Made by a program: the position numbers and the translations under genes. The notes below the pieces were generated by a model. It saw nothing but the letters and a program-made list of their open reading frames with translations. It had not been told where the DNA came from and made no database searches. Shown in pieces: positions 8,936 to 16,606 of a DNA stretch of 64,000 nt. Position 1 is the first letter of the stretch. The number at the start of each line of letters is the position of its first letter. Origin of the DNA: Streptomyces violaceoruber (GTDB lineage Bacteria > Actinomycetota > Actinomycetes > Streptomycetales > Streptomycetaceae); assembly GCF_033406955.1 (NCBI RefSeq), contig NZ_CP137734.1, positions 7,750,001-7,814,000 of the forward strand, read 5' to 3'.

Positions 8936-9124
8936 ATGCCTTCCAAGGACAAGGTGCTCGAGGAAGTCACCCGCACCGAGAACATCGACATCGACGCGGC
9001 ACTCGACCCCGCCGAGCCCGACGGAGTCTTCCGCGACAGCCGCGAGTGCGCCGCACTCGCCCTGCAGTCCGGAGGCACCAGCCTCCTGCTCTCGCCCCCG
9101 ACCCCGCGCCCGAAGAAGGGTTGA
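8936..9124 (+). CDS. 62-residue peptide, candidate RiPP-like precursor
   Basis: Short gene that opens the operon reaching to 12810. The N-terminal half is charged and acidic (MPSKDKVLEEVTRTENIDID), like a leader peptide. The C-terminal half carries the only Cys (RECAALALQSGGTS), then LLLSPP and the basic tail TPRPKKG. GAGGGAG lies 6-12 nt upstream of the ATG at 8936. The preceding 94 bp are unusually AT-rich; TTGTGA at 8855-8860 with ACTTAT after 18 nt is a possible promoter. The next gene starts 20 bp after its stop. No known RiPP class is recognised: a precursor role rests on size, composition and operon position. It could equally be a small structural or regulatory protein. Confidence 0.6.
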   Translation: MPSKDKVLEEVTRTENIDIDAALDPAEPDGVFRDSRECAALALQSGGTSLLLSPPTPRPKKG

Positions 9125-9144
9125 CGGACCGACGGGAGAGTGAC

Positions 9145-9855
9145 ATGGAGCAGTCGAGCACATCGGCCCTCCTGCAGGGAACGGTGCTTGACCTCGCTTC
9201 CGACGTGGTCTCCGCTCTTCGGAGCGGAGACCACGTGCGAGCGGGGAACAGCACCCTGACGGCAGGCGGCACCGGCGAGGGCGTCGCCCGCGCGGCGGTA
9301 CGCGTCCTGGGCGCCGACATCCTGCTGCCCAGCGTTCTGCTGCGCGTTCCGCCCGATCCCGGACAACTCGCCGTGTTCAAGGACGCCGTGGCGGCCCATC
9401 CGCCGCGCGCCGACGCGGCGCCCACCGTCGTGTGGAGCCACTGGGCCATGGCCCGCGCCCTGCGCCGGACCGGACCGCCCGTGGACGTCCCGCTCACCGA
9501 CGAGCCGGGCGGTGAACCCGACGCCCGCTGGCTCGAGGACGCCGGCTGGCAGTTCCTGACCCACCAGCTCGCCGTCCTGGCACCGCTCGCGCTGCCCGGC
9601 GAGGAGTGCGCCGTGACCCGTGTGGCACGCGGCCGTCCCGTGGACGTGGCCCGCGGCTTCGTGCGGGCGGTGCGCCGCCGCGACTGGCAGCAGGCCGCCG
9701 GTGCCGGGCGCTGGCTCACCCTCCTGGACGGGGTGCCCGACACCCTGGGCCTGGAGGCCGGACTGGACTTCGTACGCCTCATGGGCGGCTCGGACCCGCG
9801 GGTGGCCCTGCAACTGGAGGCGGCCCGGCTGATGCCGGCCGGGGTCCTGCTGTGA
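9145..9855 (+). CDS. Unrecognised 236-aa protein in the peptide operon
   Basis: No family recognised. The protein is soluble, with no signal peptide or membrane segment. Visible features are TVVWSHWAMARALRRTGPP (about 93-111), a Trp/His-rich helix, and GRPVDVARGFVRAVRRRDW (about 165-183), a basic helix. Overall it looks helical. The ATG at 9145 follows GGGAG with 6-nt spacing. A GTG at 9235 preceded by GGAG is a possible internal start, but it falls in the right arm of the strong hairpin at 9203-9236. The stop overlaps the GTG start of the next gene by 4 nt, so expression is coupled. It probably works with the paralogous pair downstream on the peptide encoded upstream; that is inference from linkage. 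Confidence 0.75.
   Translation: MEQSSTSALLQGTVLDLASDVVSALRSGDHVRAGNSTLTAGGTGEGVARAAVRVLGADILLPSVLLRVPPDPGQLAVFKDAVAAHPPRADAAPTVVWSHWAMARALRRTGPPVDVPLTDEPGGEPDARWLEDAGWQFLTHQLAVLAPLALPGEECAVTRVARGRPVDVARGFVRAVRRRDWQQAAGAGRWLTLLDGVPDTLGLEAGLDFVRLMGGSDPRVALQLEAARLMPAGVLL
9203..9236 (+). other. Perfect 15-bp stem with TTCG tetraloop inside a 5' coding region
   Basis: Arms at 9203-9217 (ACGTGGTCTCCGCTC) and 9222-9236, exactly complementary, closed by TTCG, the most stable RNA tetraloop. It starts 59 nt into the gene at 9145 and spans codons for DVVSALRSGDHV. No T-run follows. It could pause or terminate transcription, block ribosomes, protect the upstream peptide mRNA from 3' decay, or hide the GGAG/GTG at 9226-9237. 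It would give the peptide more expression than the downstream genes. Confidence 0.75.
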
Positions 9856-10817
9856 GCGTCCGCGACGTCGAGGCGGCCGCACTGGACTGGGTGTGGACCC
9901 ACCGCGACCGCTTCGCGCTCGGTGACGACGCGCTGGCGGCCGACGGCCAGGTCAACCGCACCTGGAAGCCCCTGGGGGAGCTGACCCAGGTCTGCGCCTC
10001 CGTCTCCCGGTGCACCCCGCCCGGGGACCCGCTGCACACCCGCGTGTCCGAACTGCTGGACTTCGCCTGGCAGCAGACCCACCGGGGCGAACTCTTCCCG
10101 CTCATGCAGTCGCTGGAGCCCTTCGCCACCTATCCGCTGGAGGTCTACGCGGCCTTCGCCTCGGCCGGGCTGAGGCACCCCGGCTACGAGGCGTCCGCGG
10201 CGGTGCTGACCCGCACCCGCGGCTGGCGGCTCACCGAGCAGTACCCCACCCGCCGCCTCGGCGTGCTGGAGGCCGAGCGGCGCAGCGGCATCGACCCGCA
10301 CGGGGACGTGCCGCAGGCATTGGACCGCACCTGGCTGGGCGGCCTGCCGGAACCGTGGACCTTCGAACGCGCGGCCGGTTACGCGCTCACCCACGTCGTC
10401 TTCCACCTGACCGACTGGGGGCGCGCGCCCGGGGGAGTGCCGGCCCGGCTGGCGGGCTACCTGCTGCACTGGCTGCCGCCCTGGCTCGACACCTGCCTGG
10501 ACGCCCGGATGTGGGACCTGAGTTGCGAGTTGCTCGCCGTCGCGGCGAGTCTGCCGCGCCCGCCGGAAGGGGCGGTCCTGGAGGACGCCTGGCAGCGGGT
10601 CGCCGCCGCCCAGGCCGGGTCCGGCGCGATCCCCGAGGAGGGAGCCGCCCAGGATGCCGCCGGAGCGGACCCGGGGCCGGACCCCTACGACTTCACCGAC
10701 TGCTACCACTCCACCCTGATGGCCGCCTTCGCGGCGGCACTCACCACGGCGGCCACGGCACCCCCGCCGAAGATGCGGCACGCGGCCCAACACGCCGGAC
10801 AAGGAGCGCCGGGATGA
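9852..10817 (+). CDS. TDWG-motif protein, paralogue 1 (DUF6895-like)
   Basis: 321 residues. It is clearly homologous along its length to the next gene. Shared blocks are AL(D/E)W(V/L)W(T/A)HRD at the start, KP(L/I)GEL, a VEP/LEP-F...P(L/F)EVY segment, PTRRLG, TWL.G.PEPWT, then T(H)(V/T)VFHLTDWG with its conserved His and Asp, and YH.TL(V/M)AAF near the end. The protein is soluble and Trp-rich. I tentatively equate it with the DUF6895 family; its function is not known to me. GTG start at 9852 with 4-nt overlap with the upstream stop. An acidic insert, EEGAAQDAAGADPGPDP, near residue 265 is absent from the paralogue. The His/Asp pair could bind metal or act in catalysis; this is untested. Confidence 0.78.
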   Translation: MSVRDVEAAALDWVWTHRDRFALGDDALAADGQVNRTWKPLGELTQVCASVSRCTPPGDPLHTRVSELLDFAWQQTHRGELFPLMQSLEPFATYPLEVYAAFASAGLRHPGYEASAAVLTRTRGWRLTEQYPTRRLGVLEAERRSGIDPHGDVPQALDRTWLGGLPEPWTFERAAGYALTHVVFHLTDWGRAPGGVPARLAGYLLHWLPPWLDTCLDARMWDLSCELLAVAASLPRPPEGAVLEDAWQRVAAAQAGSGAIPEEGAAQDAAGADPGPDPYDFTDCYHSTLMAAFAAALTTAATAPPPKMRHAAQHAGQGAPG

Positions 10818-11734
10818 CGGACACCCGCCTGATCCACCGCGTCGGAGCCGATGCCCTGGAGTGGCTGTGGGCCCACCGCGACGGATTCCGCCTGGAGCCG
10901 GACGTGGACCCCGAGATCGGCTTCCTCGAACGCTTCAAGCCGATCGGCGAACTCGCCCTGATCTGCACGGTGCTCTTCCGCGAGGGCGTGGCGGGTTCCC
11001 GGCAGGCCCAGCTCGCGCGCCAACTGCTCGACCACACCTGGCGCGAGACCCTGGACGGCGGCCGCATGCTGGTGCGCGCCCAGCGCGTCGAACCCTTCTC
11101 GCCGGTCCCCTTCGAGGTCTACCTGCCGTTCAAGGAGCTGGGCCACAGCCAGCCCGAGATCGAACACGCCACGGTCCTCAACCACCGGCTGGACAGCTGG
11201 GCGCGCCTCCCGGTGACCCCGACCCGGCGCCTGGGCCTGTCCGCCTTCCAGCGCCGCTTCGGCCTGACCGCGCGACCGCCCGAGGCCGACCTGGTCCCCA
11301 GCACATGGCTGGCCGGCACCCCCGAGCCGTGGACGGTCGAGGGCCACACCGCCTACGACATCACCCACACCGTCTTCCACCTCACCGACTGGGGCGAGAA
11401 CCCGGGCGGTCTGCCGCCCGGCGTGGCCGACTACCTCGCCACCTGGCTCCCGGTGTGGATCGACGACTGGCTGGACCTGCAACGCTGGGACCTGCTCGGC
11501 GAACTCCTCGTCGTGGACGCCTGCCTGCCCCGGCCCGCCCTGGACGAGGCGGCCTGGCGGGGCTTCGCCGCCGCGCAGCAGCCCGACGGCGCCATGCCCG
11601 CCGTACGCACGATGCCCGAGGGCGATCCCGACACGGTGTTCGACGTGGTGTACCACCCGACGCTGGTCGCCGCCTTCGCCTCCCTGCTGGCCACCTCCCG
11701 CGCCCTCGCCGAGCTGGCGCACACCGCGTCGTGA
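10814..11734 (+). CDS. TDWG-motif protein, paralogue 2 (DUF6895-like)
   Basis: 306 residues, a tandem paralogue of the preceding gene: the colinear motifs listed there are present, including TPTRRLGL, TWLAGTPEPWT and THTVFHLTDWGENPGG. The ATG at 10814 overlaps the upstream TGA (ATGA), and its own stop overlaps the next GTG, so this is the third of four coupled junction partners. The pair may form a heterodimer, or may act on two sites of a common substrate; both are inference. No transport, redox-cofactor or ATP-binding motif is visible. Confidence 0.8.
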   Translation: MTDTRLIHRVGADALEWLWAHRDGFRLEPDVDPEIGFLERFKPIGELALICTVLFREGVAGSRQAQLARQLLDHTWRETLDGGRMLVRAQRVEPFSPVPFEVYLPFKELGHSQPEIEHATVLNHRLDSWARLPVTPTRRLGLSAFQRRFGLTARPPEADLVPSTWLAGTPEPWTVEGHTAYDITHTVFHLTDWGENPGGLPPGVADYLATWLPVWIDDWLDLQRWDLLGELLVVDACLPRPALDEAAWRGFAAAQQPDGAMPAVRTMPEGDPDTVFDVVYHPTLVAAFASLLATSRALAELAHTAS

Positions 11735-12810
11735 CGGGCCCTCGCACGCCCTGGCCGGGGGTCCCCGCCACCGAGGAGGCCGCCCCGCCGCAGCAGGCAC
11801 CGGGCGACGAGAGGGCGCTGCGCGAGCGGCTGACCGAGGCCGTGCACGCCTGTGACGCGCCCGACGTCGTCCTCGCCGTCTCGAGGCGCGGCCGCCGCAC
11901 CCTGTGCGCGGGCGGCACCGCCCCGCCGCCCGCCGTACCCCGCGAGGACCTGCGCTACGAGATCGGGTCGGCGTCCAAGACGTTCGCCGCGCTGCTGCTG
12001 ACGCGCCTGATCCGGCGCGGCGTGGTCACCGGCGCGGAGCCGGCCGCAGGCTGTCTGGACCCCGGCAGGACGCCCGGCCCGCACCCCGTGACGCTCGCCC
12101 ACCTGATCACCCACACCTCGGGACTGCCCGCCCTGCCGGCCGGCTTCCTGCGCCGGGGGCTGCCCGCCTGGCACACCAACCCCTACGCCCGCTACCCGGC
12201 CGAGCGGCTGACCGACGCCTTTCTGCGCCACGAGCCCAAGCACCGCCCCGGTACCCGCTGGCACTACTCCAACTACGGCGTCTCCGTGCTCGGCCACGCC
12301 CTCGCCGCCACCACCGGCACCGCCTGGGAGGACCTGATCACCGGACAGGTGCTGCGCGCCCTCGGCCTCAGCGGCACCGCCCTGCGGGCGGAAGGCCCCG
12401 AGACCGACGCCGTGGGCCACCGCAAGGACGGCCGCACCCCCGTGCCGCCCTTCGACGCGGGCGGCTTCCAGGCCGCCGGAGCCGTCCGGTCCACCCCCAA
12501 CGACCTGCTCACCTTCCTCGAGGCGCACCTGGACCCGGACCGCTCACCGGCCGCCGGCGCGCTGCGAGCGGTGCGGGTGCCGGTGCTCCGACGGGGGCTG
12601 GGACACCGGCACGTGCACACGGTGGGGTGGTTCCGGCACCCCACGGACGGCGGGCCGATGTACTTCCACAGCGGTGCCACCCTGGGCCAGCAGGCGTTCC
12701 TGGGCTTCCGGCCCGACACGGACACGGCCCTGGCCGCCGTGTGCACCCGCAGATTCCGCGCCCGGGACCCGTTCATCGCCACCGGCTACGCGCTCCTCGC
12801 CGAGGGATAG
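11731..12810 (+). CDS. Beta-lactamase-fold serine hydrolase (S12/class C family)
   Basis: 359-residue hydrolase of the class C beta-lactamase/D-Ala-D-Ala carboxypeptidase/esterase VIII superfamily. The three active-site elements are visible: SASK in EIGSASKTFAALLL (nucleophile Ser and Lys), YSN in HYSNYGVSVLGHALA, and HSG in MYFHSGATLGQ. There is no signal peptide, so it acts in the cytoplasm and is unlikely to be a cell-wall enzyme or a classical antibiotic-resistance beta-lactamase. GTG start at 11731 overlapping the preceding TGA (GTGA). As the last gene of the peptide operon it may cleave an amide or ester in the pathway product, or the leader peptide. Family assignment is firm, role inferred. 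Confidence 0.88.
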   Translation: MTGPRTPWPGVPATEEAAPPQQAPGDERALRERLTEAVHACDAPDVVLAVSRRGRRTLCAGGTAPPPAVPREDLRYEIGSASKTFAALLLTRLIRRGVVTGAEPAAGCLDPGRTPGPHPVTLAHLITHTSGLPALPAGFLRRGLPAWHTNPYARYPAERLTDAFLRHEPKHRPGTRWHYSNYGVSVLGHALAATTGTAWEDLITGQVLRALGLSGTALRAEGPETDAVGHRKDGRTPVPPFDAGGFQAAGAVRSTPNDLLTFLEAHLDPDRSPAAGALRAVRVPVLRRGLGHRHVHTVGWFRHPTDGGPMYFHSGATLGQQAFLGFRPDTDTALAAVCTRRFRARDPFIATGYALLAEG

Positions 12811-12826
12811 CCCGCCGGGACACGGG

Positions 12827-12860
12827 CCGGCGCGGGCCGCTTCGGGCGGACCCGCGCCGG
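12827..12860. terminator. Bidirectional hairpin between hydrolase and protease genes
   Basis: Ten-bp arms CCGGCGCGGG (12827-12836) and CCCGCGCCGG (12851-12860) with a 14-nt loop, in the 61-bp gap between two convergent genes. It probably serves both. Confidence 0.65.
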
Positions 12861-12871
12861 ACGACTGTCCG

Positions 12872-14248
12872 TCAGACCCGCTGCCACAGGGCCGGGACGC
12901 TCGCCGGTGACCCGACGCCCTGGGCCTGATGGCTCTGCAGGCAGCGGTAGCGCACGCCGTCGTAGGAGACGGTGGTGCCGACCTCGTAGACCCGGCCCGC
13001 GGTCCACGCGTCCGCCGCCGCGTTGTCCTGCGGCGCGGGCGTCTGAGTCGCGGCGGAGGTGGTCTTCAGAGTGAGGCCGAAGTCGCTGAGCAGCGGATTG
13101 ACCGGCTGGTAGAAGGTGGTCCCGCCGTTGGTGCAGTCGCCGGAGCCGCCGGACGTGGTGCCCTGCGCCTGGACGCCCGACACGAAGGGGCCGCCGGAGT
13201 CGCCGGGTTCGGCGCACACCGTGGTCTCGGTCAGCCCGTCGACGGTGCCCTCCGGGTAGGTGACACTCGTGTCGTGCTGCTGGATCGTGCCGCAGTGCCA
13301 CCCCGTGGTCGAACCGGAACGGCACACCGAGGCACCCACGAGCGCCTCCACCGACCCGGCGAGCTGGATCTTCTCGCCGCCCTCGGCCTTCACGTCCGGC
13401 GTGGCGGTCCAGTCGGAGTTGACGCCCACCCAGGCCATGTCCTTGCCGGGGAAGGTGGAGGCCTGGAAGGTGCCCTGGTCGGCCTCGTTGTACCCGGTGG
13501 TGGTGGCGCCCGGGTCGCCGCAGTGCCCGGCCGTGGCGAAGCCCTCCTGGTCGTCCTTGGTGACGGAGAAGCCGATGGAGCAGCGGGCCTGGTCGTCGAT
13601 GTAGTAGGCGTCGCCGCCGACCAGGTCCTCCAGCACCCGCGGCTGGTCCGGCGAGACGCGGACGCCCACGTCCGCGGCCGGCACACCGGCGGCCTCGACG
13701 AAGGCGGCCGCGGCCGACGCGCCGGTCGCCTGGACCGTGACCCGGTTGGTCTTCACGTCGACGTACCAGACCGGCGTCTGCCGGGTCCGGGTGCGGACGG
13801 CGGCGGCGTCCAGCTTCTCCTTGACCGCGCGCAGTTCGGCGAGGTTCCGGCCCACGACGGCCGCCTTGGCTCCCTGCGCCTCGATGGCCGCGGTGTCCGC
13901 CGCGTCGGTGGTGGCGACGGTCAGCTCGGCGGAGGTCGCCCCGCTCACCCAGGCACCGGCGAAGCGGTCGCCCAGCGTGTTGCGCAGCATGCCCGCGCGG
14001 GTGCCCGCCTCCGCCTCGTTGACCAGCCGGGCCGCGGCCTGTCCGGGCGCCAGCCTCAGGTCGCGCTCCATCGCGCTCAGCATGCGCGCCGGCGCGGTGG
14101 CGGCGTCGGGCGTGCGGGCCACGGCGGGCCGCGGTCCGGGGACGGGCGGCGGCGCCGCCGAGGCGGCCGAGGGGAGTGCGGTCAGAACCAGGGCGCCGAG
14201 CGCGGTGAGGGCTGCGCGGCGGCTGCGCGCGGCGTGTCTGCCGACCAT
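12872..14248 (-). CDS. Secreted streptogrisin-type serine protease with chitin-binding-like domain
   Basis: 458-residue preproenzyme of the S1E (alpha-lytic/streptogrisin) family, closest in layout to streptogrisin C. It starts with a signal peptide (residues 1 to about 35: basic start, ALTALGALVLTAL, cleavage near ASAAPPP). A long pro-region to about 200 acts as intramolecular chaperone. The catalytic domain carries His in TAGHCG, Asp in the DMAWVGVN region and Ser in GDSGGP. A linker then leads to a CBM5/12-like domain (WTAGRVYEVGTTVSYDG, YRCLQSH). Start 14248 has AAGGAGG 8 nt upstream. It degrades extracellular protein, and the C-terminal module may anchor it to chitin or hyphal debris. 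Pro-processing is probably autocatalytic, as in the family. Confidence 0.93.
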   Translation of the reverse strand: MVGRHAARSRRAALTALGALVLTALPSAASAAPPPVPGPRPAVARTPDAATAPARMLSAMERDLRLAPGQAAARLVNEAEAGTRAGMLRNTLGDRFAGAWVSGATSAELTVATTDAADTAAIEAQGAKAAVVGRNLAELRAVKEKLDAAAVRTRTRQTPVWYVDVKTNRVTVQATGASAAAAFVEAAGVPAADVGVRVSPDQPRVLEDLVGGDAYYIDDQARCSIGFSVTKDDQEGFATAGHCGDPGATTTGYNEADQGTFQASTFPGKDMAWVGVNSDWTATPDVKAEGGEKIQLAGSVEALVGASVCRSGSTTGWHCGTIQQHDTSVTYPEGTVDGLTETTVCAEPGDSGGPFVSGVQAQGTTSGGSGDCTNGGTTFYQPVNPLLSDFGLTLKTTSAATQTPAPQDNAAADAWTAGRVYEVGTTVSYDGVRYRCLQSHQAQGVGSPASVPALWQRV

Positions 14249-14449
14249 GCGATGTGCCTCCTTCGGGCGCTGTGCGAGACAGCGGGGGTTCGGTGGGCGA
14301 CCGTGGATCACGGTGCGCCTGCGGCGAAGTCACAGGCCTTGCCGCAAAGATCCGCGGCGAAGCCCGACCCCGGACTGTTTCGCGCGATGGGGGACGCCGG
14401 GGGTGCCATGTGCAGTACGCGGACGCCCTCCCGGCGCGGCGGGCCCGGA

Positions 14450-16111
14450 TCAGGCGGGCTTCAGGCCCGGCTCGCCCGCCTCGGTGACGAAGGACGCGGC
14501 CGTGGTCACCGCGGCGCCGGGCGTGCTGATGGCGGAGACCGTCTTGAAGTCGAGGCGGGTGGCCTGCCGGCCGAGTTCGGCCCGGACGTAGCCGCGCTTG
14601 CCGTTGTAGAACTTCATGTGCGGGTTGGCCTGCATGAACAGGTCCCAGTTGGCGGGCTTCTCCACGCCGTCCCGGCCGCTGGCCACCGAGGTGCAGGTGA
14701 CCTCGGTGCCGACCGTGGCGGACGCCGGGTCGTCGAAGTCCTCCTTGACGTCGAGGGCGTAGCCCACGTGCACGTCGCCGGTGAGGATCAGCCAGTTGTC
14801 GACCCCGGCGGCCTTCGCGCCGGCGACCACCCTTCCGCGCGAGGCCCGGTAGCCGTCCCAGGCGTCCATGGAGAGCGCGGCGTCGGCGGTCACGTCGAAC
14901 TTGCGCTGGGAGAAGCACACCTGCTGGGGCATCACGTTCCACAGCGCGGTCGAGCCCTTCCAGCCGTCGAGCAGCCACTGTTCCTGCTCGGCGCCGGTGA
15001 TGGTGCGCGCCGGATCGTCCGACTCGGCGCCGGGGGCGTGCGGCCGGTCGTCGTAGGCCTGGTCGGAGCGGTACTGGCGGGTGTCCAGGATGTCGAACTG
15101 GGCGAGCGTGCCCCAGTGCAGCCGGCGGTACAGCCGGGCGTCGGGACCCTGCGGCAGCTGGGCGGCGCGCAGCGGCTGGTTCTCCCAGTACGCGCGGTAC
15201 GCGGCGGCCCGGCGCAGCAGGAACTCGGACGGCGGGATGTCGTTCTCCGGGGTGCTGCCCGCGTAGTTGTTCTCGGTCTCGTGATCGTCCCAGGCGACGA
15301 CGAACGGATGCCGGGCGTGCGCGGCCCGCAGGTCCTCGTCGGTCTTGTAGAGCGAGTAGCGCAGCCGGTAGTCGGCGAGGGTCATCGTCTCGCGGTTGAA
15401 GACGTCGGGCAGGGTGACGTCGGTGTACCGGCGCTCCCCGCCCTCGGAGTTCACCGCGTACTCGTACAGGTAGTCGCCGAGGTGGAACACCACGTCCACG
15501 TCGTCCTGGGCGACGTGGCGGAGCACGGTGTAGTAGCCGTCCATGTAGGCCTGGCAGGCGACCGCCGCGAGCTTCAGCGACGAGGTGGCGCTGCCCGCCG
15601 CCGGAGCGGTGCGGGTGCGGCCCGCCGGGCTGAGCCAGGCACCGGCGCGGAAGCGGTAGTAGTAGACGGTCCCGGGCGTCAGGCCCTTCACGTCGACGTG
15701 GACGCTGTGGTTGTACTCGGCGTGGGCGTCGGCGGTCCCCCGGAACAGGACACCCGCGAAGTACTCGTCCAAGGCCACCTCCCACTCGACGGTGACCCGA
15801 TCCGTGCCCATCCCGCCGTCCTCCAGGAACGGCTCGGGGGCCAGCCTGGTCCACAGCAGCACCGAGTCCGGCAGCGGGTCGCCGGAGGCGACACCGAGGG
15901 TGAAGGGATCCTTGCTGATCCGGGCGGTGCGTTCGGGCGCGGCGACCGCGCCGCGGGCCGGGAGGTTGGTGGAGAAGGCGAGCGCGGCGGCGGCCGCGGT
16001 CACGGTGAGGAAGCGCCTTCGGCCGAGGTGCCGGGCGGCGGCGCCCAGCACGGCGTCGTGGGGGGAGAAGGCGTGCTCGGCCAGTGCGCTGGGTCGGCCC
16101 GTGGGCGCCAT
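14450..16111 (-). CDS. phoD: PhoD-family alkaline phosphatase/phosphodiesterase, Tat-exported
   Basis: 553-residue secreted Ca/Fe-dependent phosphatase that releases phosphate from organic monoesters and diesters. The N terminus has a twin-arginine signal (GRRRFLTVTAAAAALAF, about residues 30-46). A PhoD N-terminal Ig-like domain follows with FTLGVASGDPLPDSVLLWTRL, then the metallophosphatase domain with FHLGDYLYEY, VAWDDHETENN and LTGDVHVGYALD, the metal ligands of the family. GAGAGG lies 8 nt before the ATG at 16111. It is transcribed toward the protease gene, with a 201-bp gap. A PHO-box-like direct repeat lies just upstream (16151-16179), consistent with PhoP control under phosphate starvation. 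Confidence 0.94.
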   Translation of the reverse strand: MAPTGRPSALAEHAFSPHDAVLGAAARHLGRRRFLTVTAAAAALAFSTNLPARGAVAAPERTARISKDPFTLGVASGDPLPDSVLLWTRLAPEPFLEDGGMGTDRVTVEWEVALDEYFAGVLFRGTADAHAEYNHSVHVDVKGLTPGTVYYYRFRAGAWLSPAGRTRTAPAAGSATSSLKLAAVACQAYMDGYYTVLRHVAQDDVDVVFHLGDYLYEYAVNSEGGERRYTDVTLPDVFNRETMTLADYRLRYSLYKTDEDLRAAHARHPFVVAWDDHETENNYAGSTPENDIPPSEFLLRRAAAYRAYWENQPLRAAQLPQGPDARLYRRLHWGTLAQFDILDTRQYRSDQAYDDRPHAPGAESDDPARTITGAEQEQWLLDGWKGSTALWNVMPQQVCFSQRKFDVTADAALSMDAWDGYRASRGRVVAGAKAAGVDNWLILTGDVHVGYALDVKEDFDDPASATVGTEVTCTSVASGRDGVEKPANWDLFMQANPHMKFYNGKRGYVRAELGRQATRLDFKTVSAISTPGAAVTTAASFVTEAGEPGLKPA

Positions 16112-16150
16112 CTGGTGTCCTCTCGTACAGCGGGGCGATGCGCGGACCCC

Positions 16151-16179
16151 GCATGTTAAGCAGACAAAACGCCCTGAAC
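16151..16179 (-). promoter_or_regulatory. Possible PHO box (PhoP site) upstream of phoD
   Basis: Read on the minus strand, GTTCAGG (16179-16173), TTTGTCT (16168-16162) and AACATGC (16157-16151) follow each other at exactly 11-nt steps, the spacing of Streptomyces PHO-box direct repeats (consensus near GTTCACC). Only the first unit is close to consensus. The site ends 40 bp before the phoD start, overlapping the likely promoter. Confidence 0.45.
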
Positions 16180-16223
16180 GGGCAGGGCTTGCGGAGTGAT
16201 CACACAGGAGGAGGTACGCGCGT

Positions 16224-16562
16224 GTGGGCGCGGTCCCTCCGGGGCACCCGGGAGCCATGGCCAGGACCCGGCGCTACGAGGTGGCGGCCTCGGGCCGCTG
16301 GTGGGACGAGGACGACCGCCGCTGGCTGCCGGCCGGCGAGGTGCACGCCCGGGAGCCGGGCAGGAACGAGACCGTGTGCGGCCTGTCCCTCCACCGCTCG
16401 CGGCTCTCCCGGTTCCCGGCGGTCGCCTGGACCGACGTGCTGCCCGAGTCCGGGGGCGCCGCCGACGCCGTCCGCCGGGTCTGCCCGCGCTGCGCCGCGG
16501 CGGCCGGCCGCCGGGGCGCGGACTCGCGGCCCGCCTGGCGGCGGGTCGACCCGCGCCCGTAG
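16224..16562 (+). CDS. Hypothetical protein with Cys motif
   Basis: 112 residues from a GTG at 16224, chosen because GGAGGAGGT at 16207-16215 is an excellent ribosome binding site 8 nt upstream; an internal ATG at 16257 has a poorer site. The protein is rich in Arg, Trp and Asp. It contains ETVCGLSLHRSRLSRF and VRRVCPRCAAAAG, so a C...CxxC zinc-ribbon-like site is possible. No signal or membrane segment. Divergent from phoD with a shared 112-bp promoter region. Family not recognised. Confidence 0.6.
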   Translation: MGAVPPGHPGAMARTRRYEVAASGRWWDEDDRRWLPAGEVHAREPGRNETVCGLSLHRSRLSRFPAVAWTDVLPESGGAADAVRRVCPRCAAAAGRRGADSRPAWRRVDPRP

Positions 16563-16586
16563 GGGCCGGACGAACCGTCCGGCCCC
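16562..16586. terminator. Strong bidirectional hairpin
   Basis: Perfect 11-bp arms GGGGCCGGACG (16562-16572) and CGTCCGGCCCC (16576-16586) with an AAC loop. It starts at the last base of the upstream stop codon and ends 20 bp before the convergent methyltransferase stop. Confidence 0.8.
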
Positions 16587-16606
16587 CGGGCCACGGGATC
16601 GGCCGT

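Noticed and set aside
9235..9855. Alternative GTG start for the second gene of the peptide operon
   Set aside because: GGAG spacing is good but both lie in the 15-bp stem; the ATG at 9145 has its own good site and lies 20 bp after the peptide gene. Kept only as a possibility in the hairpin entry.
11731..12810. Interpretation of the hydrolase as an antibiotic-resistance beta-lactamase
   Set aside because: No signal peptide and operon membership with cytoplasmic proteins; class C fold is shared by peptidases and esterases.
12786..16154. Very long leftward ORF of about 1100 codons across the protease and phoD genes
   Set aside because: Out of frame with the two recognised genes, Arg-rich, no domains; a GC-bias shadow.
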